Shown in pieces: positions 1-8,517 of a stretch of DNA of 64,000 nucleotides. The number at the start of each line of letters is the position of its first letter. Position 1 is the first letter of the stretch. The notes beneath the pieces are model-generated. The model was given only the letters and a program-made list of their open reading frames with translations. It was not told the DNA's origin and did no database searches. The DNA comes from Bacteroidota bacterium (GTDB taxonomy: Bacteria > Bacteroidota > Bacteroidia > NS11-12g > UBA955). The stretch is taken from contig JAIYAW010000009.1 in the NCBI GenBank assembly GCA_027488835.1, forward strand, positions 558,001-622,000, read 5' to 3'. A program made the translations under genes and the position numbers.

Positions 1-600
1 GATTCCGTTTCCATCGTCACCTACCCTATTTACACCCAACACATAACATTGGTTTTCTATGGCCCTTGCCAAAAGCAATGTATTCCAAGCCTTCATTCGG
101 GCAGCAGGCCAATTTGCAACAAATAACATTAAATCGGCATCCGCTGATTTTCTTATCCATTCAGGAAACCGTAAGTCGTAACAAATAAACGGAGCAATTT
201 TCCAACCGTTAAATTCAAATGTTCCACATTCATTTCCTGCCGTGTAGTGGTCATTTTCATGTCCATAAGAAAACAAATGCTTCTTGTTGTATTGAAAAAC
301 AATTTCTCCATTGTAAACCGCCAAAAAGCGGTTGTAAAATTGACGGTTTTCAGAAATTGCCAAACTACCACAAATCATCTTGTTTGCACTGGCTAATTTC
401 ATCCAATCAAGCGCTTCGCCATCCATTGTTTGGGCATGTTCCTCAGGGTTCATGGTAAATCCTGTGGCGAACATTTCTGGCAAGACCACCAAGCTACCTT
501 CGTGCGCCTGTTGAATCAACCAATTCAATCGATTCAAGTTGGCATTAGAACTTTCCCAAATTAAATTGGTTTGTAAAAAATAGATATCTAAAGATTGCAT
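1..600 (-). CDS. Nitrilase-family amidohydrolase (omega-amidase, YafV-like), 3' end beyond window
   Basis: Partial gene: 200 codons are visible from an ATG at 600 and the frame runs open off the left edge. The nitrilase triad can be read: Glu42 in LPEMF, Lys106/107 in YNKKHLF and Cys140 in FICYDLRFPEW. These match the carbon-nitrogen hydrolase superfamily, and the CYDLRFPEW signature is close to YafV/NIT2 omega-amidases, which hydrolyse alpha-ketoglutaramate or alpha-ketosuccinamate to the keto acid and ammonia. The start lies 13 bp inside the end of the upstream aminotransferase, so the two are probably translated as a coupled pair. Specific substrate is inferred from that pairing; the superfamily assignment is secure. 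Confidence 0.88.
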   Translation of the reverse strand, partial: MQSLDIYFLQTNLIWESSNANLNRLNWLIQQAHEGSLVVLPEMFATGFTMNPEEHAQTMDGEALDWMKLASANKMICGSLAISENRQFYNRFLAVYNGEIVFQYNKKHLFSYGHENDHYTAGNECGTFEFNGWKIAPFICYDLRFPEWIRKSADADLMLFVANWPAARMKAWNTLLLARAIENQCYVLGVNRVGDDGNGI

Positions 601-1736
601 AAGATATTGGCAGCTTGAATAATGGTATCGTCGTTTTTCGCAAAACAAAACCTCAACAAATTGGTTTTTTCGCGATTATTGCAAAAAGCACTGATGGGAA
701 TACTTGCAATTTTCGACAATTTAGTTAATTGAACTGCATAATCCATATCGTTTAAGGCCGTATGTCCCTCAAAACTCAATACTTGAAAATAGGAACCATT
801 GCATGGCAACATTTTCCAAATTGAACCTTGTAAATGCGATCTGAATAAATTTCTTTTTTGCTCGTAAAATTTAGAAAGTTCAACTTCCCAATTATTGTCA
901 ATTTTCATGAAAGACTCTATTCCCGCTTGGGCAGCACTATTACACGCAAATGCAAGAAATTGATATACCTTTCTGAGTTCAGCTGTTATTTCGGCATTTG
1001 CCGATAAATATCCCATTTTCCAGCCGGTACAATGGTATGTCTTTCCAAAAGAAGATACTTTGATGGAGCGGTCCTTTAGTCCCTCAATATTCAAAACAGA
1101 AATATGGTTATTGCCATCAAAAACCATGTGTTCGTATACTTCATCGGAAATCACAAATGCATTTGATTGTTGCACAATATTGTTCAGGTTTTGCCAATCG
1201 TCATGTGTAAATACCGTTCCCAAAGGATTGTGAGGGGTATTCACGATGATGAGTTTGGTTTTTGAATTCACTTTTGATTTAAGCTCATCCCATGGAATTT
1301 GGAAGGTATTCAAGTCCATTGAAACACGAATTGTTTTACCCCCAGCAAGGGTAATTGCGGGTTCATAACAATCGTAAGCAGGTTCTATGATAATCACTTC
1401 ATCGCCAAGATTCACTAATGTTTGAATAGCTACAAACAATCCAACGGTTGCACCTGGCACAACGGTAATTTCGGTTTCAGGATTAAGTGATAATTGATGT
1501 AAATCGCGTTCTTTTAAAGCAATTTGCTCTCTAAACGACAGATAACCAGGCATTGGGGCATATTGATTCTTATTATTCAGCATGGCCGAATGAACTGCTT
1601 CTATCAATGCTGAAGGTGGATTAAATTCAGGGAAGCCTTGTGCCAAATTTAGTGCATTTTCTGTGGCTGCCATTTGCGACATAACAGAAAAAATGGACTG
1701 ATTCACTTTTGGAAGTTTAGATTGAAATGAAATCAT
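588..1736 (-). CDS. Class I/II PLP aminotransferase, methionine/kynurenine (YbdL-like) type
   Basis: A 382-residue fold-type I aminotransferase. Visible landmarks are the N-terminal LAQGFPEF and QYAPMPGYLSFRE segments, NTPHNPLG, SDEVYEHMVFDG, and SSFGKTYHCTGWKMGY with the Schiff-base Lys232. This set is typical of glutamine transaminase K/kynurenine aminotransferases and E. coli YbdL, which favours methionine and uses glutamine or keto acids. Length is normal. The stop overlaps the start of the omega-amidase by 13 bp; in known transaminase/omega-amidase pathways the second enzyme removes the glutamine-derived keto acid and pulls the reaction forward. Likely role: methionine salvage or keto-methiobutyrate re-amination (inference). 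Confidence 0.85.
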   Translation of the reverse strand: MISFQSKLPKVNQSIFSVMSQMAATENALNLAQGFPEFNPPSALIEAVHSAMLNNKNQYAPMPGYLSFREQIALKERDLHQLSLNPETEITVVPGATVGLFVAIQTLVNLGDEVIIIEPAYDCYEPAITLAGGKTIRVSMDLNTFQIPWDELKSKVNSKTKLIIVNTPHNPLGTVFTHDDWQNLNNIVQQSNAFVISDEVYEHMVFDGNNHISVLNIEGLKDRSIKVSSFGKTYHCTGWKMGYLSANAEITAELRKVYQFLAFACNSAAQAGIESFMKIDNNWEVELSKFYEQKRNLFRSHLQGSIWKMLPCNGSYFQVLSFEGHTALNDMDYAVQLTKLSKIASIPISAFCNNREKTNLLRFCFAKNDDTIIQAANILCNL

Positions 1737-1885
1737 TGCTTTTGCGAAGTTAATAATTTTAGGGAATTTAGGTCAATCTAATTCATTTTGCTTTTTACCA
1801 ATATTGTAAAATTCACAATAACCTCGCTGCGTAATTTTGAGTTTCACATAAATTTACTTTTATTTGTTAATTATTAAAACCAACA

Positions 1886-3673
1886 ATGAGTAACAATATC
1901 AAACCTACCAATTACGGAGCACTTTCAACATTAACCACAGTATTTTTCTTTTGGGGATTTATTGCAGCAGGCAACAGTGTTTTCATTCCATTTTGTAAAC
2001 ATTATTTCCATTTAGACCAGTTTCAAAGTCAATTGATTGACTTCGCATTTTACATGGCTTATTTTCTTGGCGCATTGATATTATTTGTTTTGGGATCTAT
2101 ATCAAACAAAGATATTGTGGGCTCTTGGGGTTATAAACGAAGCATCGTTTATGGTTTGGGATTTTCGGCCTTGGGTGCAGCCATTATGATTGTTTCGGTT
2201 TATATGAATGTTTTTGGGGGAATGTTAATGGGACTTTTTGTGGTTGCATTGGGATTTTCATTACAACAAACATCAGCCAATCCTTTCATGATTTCATTGG
2301 GGGATGAATCTACCGGTAGCAATAGAATTAGCCTTGGAGGTGGCATTAATAGCCTTGGAACCTCTATTGGTCCATTGATTGTGGCATTGAGTTTATTTGG
2401 AAAAGCGTCAGCGATTAAGGATGAAGAAATTGCAGCTTTGAGCCTCGATAAGGTAATCATTTTATATGCGGCTGTTGGATTGTTATTTATAGGTATTGCA
2501 GCGTTGTTTGGATTCTCAAAAAAAGTACCTGCAGGTATTTTCGAGGAAAAACCAGAAAAAGCAAACAAAGCAATGCGTTTACTTTTGGTAGTTACTACGT
2601 TTTTAATTGTATGTTTTATTCCTGTTTTCAGCAGTTATAAAAGCCAAGAAGCCATTGAAATTGCCAAGTATGAAAAATCTCAATCTGAAATTAAAACCAA
2701 CGTTACTGCTGCAATGCAGGCGACTGCAACTGAAAAAGAAATCACAGCAACATTAAATAAAAACACAGAATACAAATCGCTTTCAAGCAGCATAGAAGGA
2801 TTAAAACATCCTCTTGAAAAATACAGATTAAACTGGTTATTGATTGGCTTGGTGATTGTTGTGGGTGGATTGTTATTTGCATTTAGATCGAGTAAGAAAT
2901 CATCTGAAGGATGGGGAGCCATGCAATATCCTCAATTAAGTTTGGGTATGTTGGCCATCTTTATTTATGTGGGTGTTGAAGTTGCAATTGGAAGTAACCT
3001 TGGTGAATTGTTGAAGCAACCGAACTTTGGTGGATTTACATCGAGCGAAATTGCTCCGTTCATTGCAATGTATTGGGGAAGTTTGATGATTGGAAGATGG
3101 ACAGGTGCTGTGAGTGCTTTGAATTTATCTGACAACGCTAAAAAATGGTTGCGTTTATTCATGCCTTTGATTGCTTTTGCTGTGGTATTGACATTTACAG
3201 CTATTGCAGGATATAACATTCAACCTTTAAAATGGTATTTCTTATGCATATTGGTGCAAATTGCAGCCTTTTATATTACCAATGACAAACCTGCATTTAC
3301 ATTGATGATATTTGGCATTTTAGGAACATTGGCCACCATAATTGGTTTGTCAACAACTGGAATGATGAGCATTTATGCATTTTTGTCAGCGGGTTTATTT
3401 TTATCTATCATGTGGCCTTGTATTTTCTCTTTGTCAGTTGCGGGACTTGGAAAGTACCAGTCACAAGGAGCCGGATTCTTGGTAATGATGATTTTGGGTG
3501 GTGCTATTTTGCCTCCAATTCAAGGCAAACTTGCCGATATCATTGGAATTCACAACTCTTTCTTCATTGGAACAATTTGCTTTGCTTATTTGACCTATTA
3601 TGCAATTTTCGTAAAGAAATCTTTGAAAAATCAAGGAATTGAGTTTGACGATAAAATGTCAGGTGCACATTAA
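1886..3673 (+). CDS. Sugar MFS transporter, FucP/GluP-like, with enlarged central loop
   Basis: A 595-residue integral membrane protein. The start region (FFFWGFIAAGNSVFIPF) and the LQQTSANPF segment near residue 130 are hallmarks of the fucose/glucose:H+ symporter branch of the major facilitator superfamily. About twelve hydrophobic stretches can be counted. Residues about 245-310 form a long hydrophilic insertion rich in Lys, Glu, Ser and Thr between two hydrophobic segments (one beginning LLLVVTTFLIV, the next LNWLLIGLVIVV), making the protein much longer than the roughly 430 residues usual in FucP. The substrate cannot be read from sequence. Followed by a strong terminator. Confidence 0.85.
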   Translation: MSNNIKPTNYGALSTLTTVFFFWGFIAAGNSVFIPFCKHYFHLDQFQSQLIDFAFYMAYFLGALILFVLGSISNKDIVGSWGYKRSIVYGLGFSALGAAIMIVSVYMNVFGGMLMGLFVVALGFSLQQTSANPFMISLGDESTGSNRISLGGGINSLGTSIGPLIVALSLFGKASAIKDEEIAALSLDKVIILYAAVGLLFIGIAALFGFSKKVPAGIFEEKPEKANKAMRLLLVVTTFLIVCFIPVFSSYKSQEAIEIAKYEKSQSEIKTNVTAAMQATATEKEITATLNKNTEYKSLSSSIEGLKHPLEKYRLNWLLIGLVIVVGGLLFAFRSSKKSSEGWGAMQYPQLSLGMLAIFIYVGVEVAIGSNLGELLKQPNFGGFTSSEIAPFIAMYWGSLMIGRWTGAVSALNLSDNAKKWLRLFMPLIAFAVVLTFTAIAGYNIQPLKWYFLCILVQIAAFYITNDKPAFTLMIFGILGTLATIIGLSTTGMMSIYAFLSAGLFLSIMWPCIFSLSVAGLGKYQSQGAGFLVMMILGGAILPPIQGKLADIIGIHNSFFIGTICFAYLTYYAIFVKKSLKNQGIEFDDKMSGAH

Positions 3674-3699
3674 ATCTTAAAATAGACATACAATTTAGA

Positions 3700-3726
3700 A
3701 GGCTGTGCAAAACACAGCCTTTTTTT
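3700..3726 (+). terminator. Rho-independent terminator after the FucP-like gene
   Basis: Perfect 8-bp stem AGGCTGTG (3700-3707) with CACAGCCT (3713-3720), loop CAAAA, then a run of seven T. It ends exactly where an in-frame upstream ATG (3727) of the following glycosyltransferase would begin, which argues against using that ATG. Confidence 0.92.
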
Positions 3727-3779
3727 ATGCCCCCTGAATTTCAGAATTCATTTTCAACGAATATTATCTTTAAAAACTA

Positions 3780-3808
3780 TTTGAAGCAATATAAAAGTTT
3801 TAAATTTG
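3780..3808 (+). promoter_or_regulatory. Bacteroidota-type promoter of the glycosyltransferase gene
   Basis: TTTG at 3780-3783 and TAAATTTG at 3801-3808, 17 bp apart, match the -33/-7 consensus (TTTG ... TAnnTTTG). Transcription should start at about 3813-3815, coincident with a GTG codon at 3814. Confidence 0.65.
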
Positions 3809-3813
3809 TTACC

Positions 3814-4608
3814 GTGCAAACAAACAAGATTTCAGTTGTGATCATTGCTTTCAATGAAGAAGCCAACATTGGCAACTGTATACAGTCTGTTGCACCCATT
3901 GCCGATGAAGTAATTATTGTAGACAGTTTTTCAACCGACAGAACCGCGGAAATTGCCGAAAATATGGGAGCAACGGTACTTCAGCATACTTTTGAGGGAC
4001 ATATTCAGCAAAAAAATTGGGCTAGGAAGCAAGCCAATTACGAATGGGTTCTGAGCCTAGACGCCGATGAATGCCTAAGTTCTGAATTGTTAACCCAAAT
4101 TACGGCCATTAAAAACAGCAACTTTTCCGAAAAAGACAAAAATGGAAAACCTATTTTTGGATATTCAATGAATCGATTGAATCATTTGAGTGACAAACCA
4201 ATTAAAGGCTGCGGTTGGTATCCAGACAGAAAACTGCGGTTATGGAATAACCGTTTCGGACAATGGACAGGCACCAACCCCCACGATCGATTTGAACTTC
4301 AAAGTGAGTTGGCAGAAAAACACATTCTTGGAGATTTGCTACACTACACCTATTCCGATCGAAAAGCTGTTTATAATCAGGCTATTAAATTTGGAAATAT
4401 TGGAGCAAAAAATCTAGAAAATTCATTTTTACTCACCATTTTATTGAAATGGCTCAGTAGTCCTACCATCAAATTTTCGAAAAACTATTTTCTAAAAGGT
4501 GGATATAAATATGGATTTGATGGATTTTATATATGTGGTTGCCAATGGATTGAATCCTTTATCAAATATGGCAAAGGGTTATTGATTAATATTTATAAAT
4601 TATTTTAA
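3814..4608 (+). CDS. Family 2 glycosyltransferase (WaaE/KdtX-like)
   Basis: GT-A glycosyltransferase of about 264 residues. The N-terminus [14 protein letters not shown], the segment [16 protein letters not shown] and the metal-binding [10 protein letters not shown] (DAD) place it with the beta-1,4-glucosyltransferase/WaaE group that decorates LPS core or surface glycans. The frame is open from an ATG at 3727, but that ATG directly follows a terminator hairpin and a consensus promoter lies inside the extension, so I start at the GTG at 3814, which would give a leaderless or near-leaderless message. The 3' end overlaps the convergent RNase HII gene by 4 bp. Acceptor sugar unknown. Confidence 0.85.
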   Translation: MQTNKISVVIIAFNEEANIGNCIQSVAPIADEVIIVDSFSTDRTAEIAENMGATVLQHTFEGHIQQKNWARKQANYEWVLSLDADECLSSELLTQITAIKNSNFSEKDKNGKPIFGYSMNRLNHLSDKPIKGCGWYPDRKLRLWNNRFGQWTGTNPHDRFELQSELAEKHILGDLLHYTYSDRKAVYNQAIKFGNIGAKNLENSFLLTILLKWLSSPTIKFSKNYFLKGGYKYGFDGFYICGCQWIESFIKYGKGLLINIYKLF

Positions 4609-5207
4609 ATATCAATTTTCAATTGCGCGGGCAACAATTGAAATGTCATTCTATGGTGTGGCGTTACACCAAATTCTTTGATTGCCTTTCTATGAGCGAT
4701 TGTTGGATAGCCCATATTTGAATTCCATCCATATACTGGATATTCTTGGTGAAGATTGCACATAATTTCATCTCTAAAGGTTTTAGCCAAAATGCTGGCT
4801 GCTGCGATATTCAAAAAGCGTCCGTCGCCTTTTACTTGAGTTGCATGAGATATGTTTTTGTATGCTTTGAATCGATTTCCATCTACAGCAATGAATTCTG
4901 GCTGTATAACGAGTTGATCTAACGCTTTGTGCATTGCCAAAATACTGGCATTTAAAATATTAATTTTATCGATTTCCTGAGGGGAACAAATACCAACAGC
5001 CCAAGCCAAAGCATGCTCCATGATAATGGGCTTTAAAATTTCTCTATTTTTTTCAGACACTTGTTTGCTATCGTTCAATAGCTCATGCTGGAAATCCAAA
5101 GGCAAAATTACAGCTGCAGCAACAACCGGACCGGCCAAACAACCTCTACCCGCTTCATCACATCCAGCTTCTAACTCGAATTCAGAACATCTAAGCAGTA
5201 GCGACAT
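4605..5207 (-). CDS. rnhB: Ribonuclease HII
   Basis: A 200-residue type 2 RNase H that nicks the RNA strand of RNA:DNA hybrids and single ribonucleotides in DNA. The diagnostic [14 protein letters not shown] at residues 15-28 supplies Asp17 and Glu18; Asp109 lies in AVDGNRF and Asp146 in KTFRDEIM, completing the DEDD site. The length is typical. It starts 14 bp after the stop of the flavin reductase at 5222 on the same strand, so it is probably the last gene of the photolyase-like operon. Confidence 0.95.
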   Translation of the reverse strand: MSLLLRCSEFELEAGCDEAGRGCLAGPVVAAAVILPLDFQHELLNDSKQVSEKNREILKPIIMEHALAWAVGICSPQEIDKINILNASILAMHKALDQLVIQPEFIAVDGNRFKAYKNISHATQVKGDGRFLNIAAASILAKTFRDEIMCNLHQEYPVYGWNSNMGYPTIAHRKAIKEFGVTPHHRMTFQLLPAQLKIDI

Positions 5208-5221
5208 CAGTTAAGTGTATT

Positions 5222-5881
5222 TTATTCCTCTTCAGGACTATTTGTAACCAAAGAAAACTTCTTAGGCCAAGTATTTGGTTTTGCATATGTTAACCTACCC
5301 ACTTCTTCAGTTCTGTGGTAACCATCAAGGCCATTCCCTGCCAATGAACCTGCAATTTCCAAATCAATATATCCATCTTCCATGAGTGCTTCCTTTGGAT
5401 ATTCAATAGAAACGATTTTGGCAATAATCATGGATGTGCCATTGATTTCAATATCAATTTTCTGCTGAAACTCGCAACCAAATTTCAAATATGACTCTTC
5501 TACAAAGGGCGCAGAAAATCCCTCAATAAACTGCCTCGTTAGCTTTGCCTCGTCAAATTCTGAAATTGATGCGTCATAGCGTGCTGCAGTTTGATGGGCA
5601 TTTTCATAAATACCCTCGTTGATATGATTCACTGTAAAATATTTTGTTTCCAAAATATTTTGCATGGTATGCCTTGGACTAACGTCTGGTCGCACAATAA
5701 ATCCGCACAACGGTGGATTTGCACCCAAATGGAACAACGAGTTAAAAATAGCCAAATTTGTATTTCCCGTGGCACTGTTAGTTCCTATCAATACAACGCT
5801 TTTAAATCCTCCCAACGAATTAATCAAATTCGCGCGGTAACGTGTTTCTAATTGTTCAATTTGTTCGGATGTTATCTGCAT
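5222..5881 (-). CDS. Flavin reductase-like (DIM6/NTAB) FMN-binding protein, second copy of the operon
   Basis: A 219-residue protein of the split-barrel flavin reductase family. The N-terminal third GGFKSVVLIGTNSATGNTNL, then FNSLFHLGANPPLCGFIVRP and TKYFTVNHI follow the family pattern (FMN phosphate and isoalloxazine loops). Such proteins reduce FMN or FAD with NAD(P)H or hold FMN for other reactions. It overlaps the upstream FAD-domain gene by one base (TAATG), implying coupled translation. It is longer at the C-terminus than the other copy at 7264 and clearly not a recent duplicate of it. The exact electron donor and acceptor cannot be told. Confidence 0.82.
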   Translation of the reverse strand: MQITSEQIEQLETRYRANLINSLGGFKSVVLIGTNSATGNTNLAIFNSLFHLGANPPLCGFIVRPDVSPRHTMQNILETKYFTVNHINEGIYENAHQTAARYDASISEFDEAKLTRQFIEGFSAPFVEESYLKFGCEFQQKIDIEINGTSMIIAKIVSIEYPKEALMEDGYIDLEIAGSLAGNGLDGYHRTEEVGRLTYAKPNTWPKKFSLVTNSPEEE

Positions 5882-6990
5882 TATTTCAATTTTATTTTCT
5901 TATAGGTTTGCGTTTTTTGTACTTTATCCCAATATTTAAAGAAACTCGGTTGCATTTTATCCACTTCTGGAAACATCCAATCTCTTTCATCTTTTGTTCC
6001 TGGAATGTGCGAAAACAATGGATGCTCTTTGGAAATAAATTCTTTTGAGGGACATTCTTTTTTCAATTCATCGAATTCACCAACAAACACTTGGATGTTA
6101 TGAATGTTTTTAGAAAGCTCAATAAAGAAATCCATATTGACTTTGCTAATTGGGAACTTATTAAAGTGTGATGGCTCAATGAGCAATACCCTATTCGCTT
6201 CTTCATCCTTTCTCCAAACTGGATCTAGGTTGTAGTAGTTATAAATAATGGTAGGAAGTTTTTTATCAAGCGTTACTTGTGTTTTTTCAGGTAAAAATGT
6301 CACTAATTCCACAGCTGATTTTTCCGCTAATTCTTGAGGAATCACCATGTCGTTAAATTTACGGTAGTCAGAATCTAAAAAGGTTCCTACGTCTTCCGTT
6401 CCAGAATATTTGTTGATGTTCTCTTGGTTTGCAAAATACAATTTTGAACTAAACGCACCACATATCCACTGCCAGCTACAAAAATTACTTGCGATATCCG
6501 CATCTAACAAGTGATAATACATCCATTTTCCACCATTTTTCCATCCAGATTGACCTAAATTACACACAATAGAAGCCACATACATTCGCATGTGGTTATG
6601 CATTGTTCCGTATTGGTAAAGATTGTTGATAGACATATCGACTGCTGTAATGCCTGTATTCGCATCTAAAACAGCGGTTGGTATCATTTCATCAACTACA
6701 AATTCTTGCGCTTTTGTTATTTCCGTTTGCCACAATTCAGTATGCGTTTGCGCTACCCTTTGAAAATAATCGCGCCAAGCCAATTGTTGAAGAATTCTTT
6801 CAAGTTGCGCCACGCGATAACCTTTGGCAATAAGCACTTCCATTACTTGTTTTGTAGAAATTACTCCCCTTGAAATAAATGGTGAAAGTTGTGTTACCGC
6901 ACCATCTAAATTATTCCTAGTTTTTGCGTAATTAATTGGATTGATTTTTTGGATTTTCGCTAAAATTTCCGTATATTGGGTAGTTGGCAT
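5881..6990 (-). CDS. Photolyase/cryptochrome-like FAD-binding domain protein, unusual domain order
   Basis: A 369-residue protein that starts directly with the helical FAD-binding half of photolyases: YAKTRNNLDG and QLSPFISRG (residues 21-41), HNHMRMYVAS (131-140) and LLDADIASNFCSWQWICG (161-178) correspond to the FAD-phosphate, adenine-side and isoalloxazine motifs. The usual N-terminal alpha/beta antenna domain is missing. After about residue 245 there is instead an alpha/beta-looking segment (NRVLLIEPSHF, NIQVFVGEFDELKK) at the C-terminus. The protein sits between a flavin reductase and a TIGR03643 protein in a tightly packed operon. Whether it repairs DNA, senses light or does redox chemistry is unknown. 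Confidence 0.82.
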   Translation of the reverse strand: MPTTQYTEILAKIQKINPINYAKTRNNLDGAVTQLSPFISRGVISTKQVMEVLIAKGYRVAQLERILQQLAWRDYFQRVAQTHTELWQTEITKAQEFVVDEMIPTAVLDANTGITAVDMSINNLYQYGTMHNHMRMYVASIVCNLGQSGWKNGGKWMYYHLLDADIASNFCSWQWICGAFSSKLYFANQENINKYSGTEDVGTFLDSDYRKFNDMVIPQELAEKSAVELVTFLPEKTQVTLDKKLPTIIYNYYNLDPVWRKDEEANRVLLIEPSHFNKFPISKVNMDFFIELSKNIHNIQVFVGEFDELKKECPSKEFISKEHPLFSHIPGTKDERDWMFPEVDKMQPSFFKYWDKVQKTQTYKKIKLK

Positions 6991-6991
6991 A

Positions 6992-7267
6992 TTATCGTTT
7001 ACTTATTTTATTATTTGATATTTGATTTTGCATTTTGCATTTAAATCGTTGGATTTGATCATTTCGTTTGTGTTTGTGTTTTTGACTCACACCACTATTT
7101 ACTCTCTTTCTCCATAAATTAAAGCTACTACGCTTAAGCGTTTTCCTCATCAATTGAATGACCATTGATTCGGTATATCCAAATTGCACTTCAATGGCTT
7201 CAAAAGGAGTTCTATCTTCCCAAGCCATTTCAATGATTCTATCTATATCTTCGTCTATAAGTATCAT
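6992..7267 (-). CDS. TIGR03643/DUF2805 family protein
   Basis: A 91-residue protein. Residues 1-62 (EDIDRIIEMAWEDRTPFEAI, then FGYTESMVIQLMRK and FNLWRKRV) match TIGR03643, a short helix-turn-helix-like family found in cyanobacteria and Bacteroidota, often beside photolyase-type genes. The C-terminus is an extra basic tail rich in Lys, Asn and Gln. It overlaps the upstream flavin reductase by 4 bp (ATGA) and ends one base before the FAD-domain gene. Molecular function is not known; nucleic-acid binding is plausible from the basic helices. Confidence 0.85.
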   Translation of the reverse strand: MILIDEDIDRIIEMAWEDRTPFEAIEVQFGYTESMVIQLMRKTLKRSSFNLWRKRVNSGVSQKHKHKRNDQIQRFKCKMQNQISNNKISKR

Positions 7268-7773
7268 ATTCTTATTAACTTTTTTTGTCGTAAAACATCC
7301 AAGGTTAAAATTGGCGAATCGTTTAAATTCTCAAACGTAACTACATCGCACAAATACATATCATGGTCTCCCGCAGGAATGATTTGTATGGGTTTGAGAA
7401 GTATCAATGACACAGCATTTGAAAGAACTTCAAAGTTATTCCAAAAAACAATGGCATATGGATTTTCTTTTTCTGCAATTTTATTTTGATTTTTCCGATT
7501 CAAAAAACCTTGTTTATCAAACATTTTCCCACTTTTTTGACCAAAATTCCTCACCAATCCAAACTGAGATTCTGCCAATAATTGAAGCACAAACTCGTTT
7601 TTATTTTGAATATTTTCAATGGTTTGGGTATTGTGATATACCGCAACCATATAACGCTTCGGTTCCATACTCACCGCCGAAACATAGGTGCAAATATTCA
7701 TATTGGTCATCCCATTTTTCCTGCTCGAAACACTGTAAACAGGAACATTGATCAAATTCCAGGGGCGTTTCAT
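7264..7773 (-). CDS. Flavin reductase-like (DIM6/NTAB) protein, first copy of the operon
   Basis: A 169-residue split-barrel flavin reductase-like protein. It opens with RPWNLINVPVYSVSS and continues with MNICTYVSAVSMEPKRYMVA, KNEFVLQLLAESQ and a C-terminal CDVVTFENL, all in the positions expected for NAD(P)H:flavin oxidoreductases or FMN-binding partners. The start overlaps the SDR stop by one base and its stop overlaps the TIGR03643 start by four, so the operon is translationally coupled here. The two reductases share only fold-level similarity, suggesting separate partners. Confidence 0.85.
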   Translation of the reverse strand: MKRPWNLINVPVYSVSSRKNGMTNMNICTYVSAVSMEPKRYMVAVYHNTQTIENIQNKNEFVLQLLAESQFGLVRNFGQKSGKMFDKQGFLNRKNQNKIAEKENPYAIVFWNNFEVLSNAVSLILLKPIQIIPAGDHDMYLCDVVTFENLNDSPILTLDVLRQKKLIRI

Positions 7774-8465
7774 TATACCTTAAGGGTTGACATTCCCCCA
7801 TCTACATGGAAGATTTGCCCAGTAATCCATTTCGATTTTTCTGTCAATAAAAACTCTGCCATATTTGCAAGATCGTTTGCTTCTCCCACTTGTTTTAATG
7901 GATGACGCTGTGCATTTGCCAGCTTTTTTTCTTCGGTATTCAACAACGCTGCAGCCAAAGGAGTGTCTGTGATTGAAGGAGCAATACAATTCACCCTAAT
8001 TTTCGGTGCAAGCTCCGCTGCCAACGCTTTTGTTAGTCCCTCAATAGCCCCTTTTGAACTCGCCACCAAGGTATGAAATGGAAATCCTGTTTGTACCGCA
8101 ATGGTAGAAAACAAAACAATGCTCGCTTGTTCTGCTATTTTGAGCTTAGGCAACAAAGCCTGTATGATGCGAATGGCACCACCGACTTGCTTTTTGTAGT
8201 CATTGATAAAATCATCTTCTGAAATTCTAGCAAATGGTTTTAATGAAATTGCACCAACACAATAGGCAATTCCATCAATTGCTTCAGGCAAAAAGCTCAA
8301 ATCCAAATAACCATCAAGAACATTCAAAGAATGAAAAGTTGCATTGTTAAAATTATCAGTTGGGTGCTGATTATACGTTGCAAAAACACGATTATTTTCG
8401 CTGATATTTTTAACCAATTGTAATCCTATACCCGATGATCCACCAATTACCAAAATATTCTTCAT
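7773..8465 (-). CDS. Short-chain dehydrogenase/reductase lacking the catalytic tyrosine
   Basis: A 230-residue classical-length SDR. The Rossmann motif VIGGSSGIG is at residues 6-14, and VLFSTIAVQTG supplies the serine strand. At the YxxxK site the sequence is TLVASSKGAIEGL: the lysine is present but the tyrosine four residues upstream is valine. NCIAPSITDTP and the C-terminal GQIFHVDGG are normal. Without the tyrosine it may be a non-canonical reductase or a cofactor-binding sensor. It is the first gene of the photolyase-like operon and starts 52 bp after the Fic gene on the same strand. Confidence 0.87.
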   Translation of the reverse strand: MKNILVIGGSSGIGLQLVKNISENNRVFATYNQHPTDNFNNATFHSLNVLDGYLDLSFLPEAIDGIAYCVGAISLKPFARISEDDFINDYKKQVGGAIRIIQALLPKLKIAEQASIVLFSTIAVQTGFPFHTLVASSKGAIEGLTKALAAELAPKIRVNCIAPSITDTPLAAALLNTEEKKLANAQRHPLKQVGEANDLANMAEFLLTEKSKWITGQIFHVDGGMSTLKV

Positions 8466-8517
8466 GGTAAATGAACAAGTTAAGAAGTTAAAAGTTTAAA
8501 CTTCGATACTCAGATTT

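Noticed and set aside
3727-3813. N-terminal extension of the glycosyltransferase from the ATG at 3727
   Set aside because: It starts at the last base of a terminator T-run, and a consensus promoter lies inside it.
8477-8502. AAGTTAA-type repeats upstream of the SDR gene as an operator
   Set aside because: Too simple and AT-rich to separate from background; no matching promoter box found.
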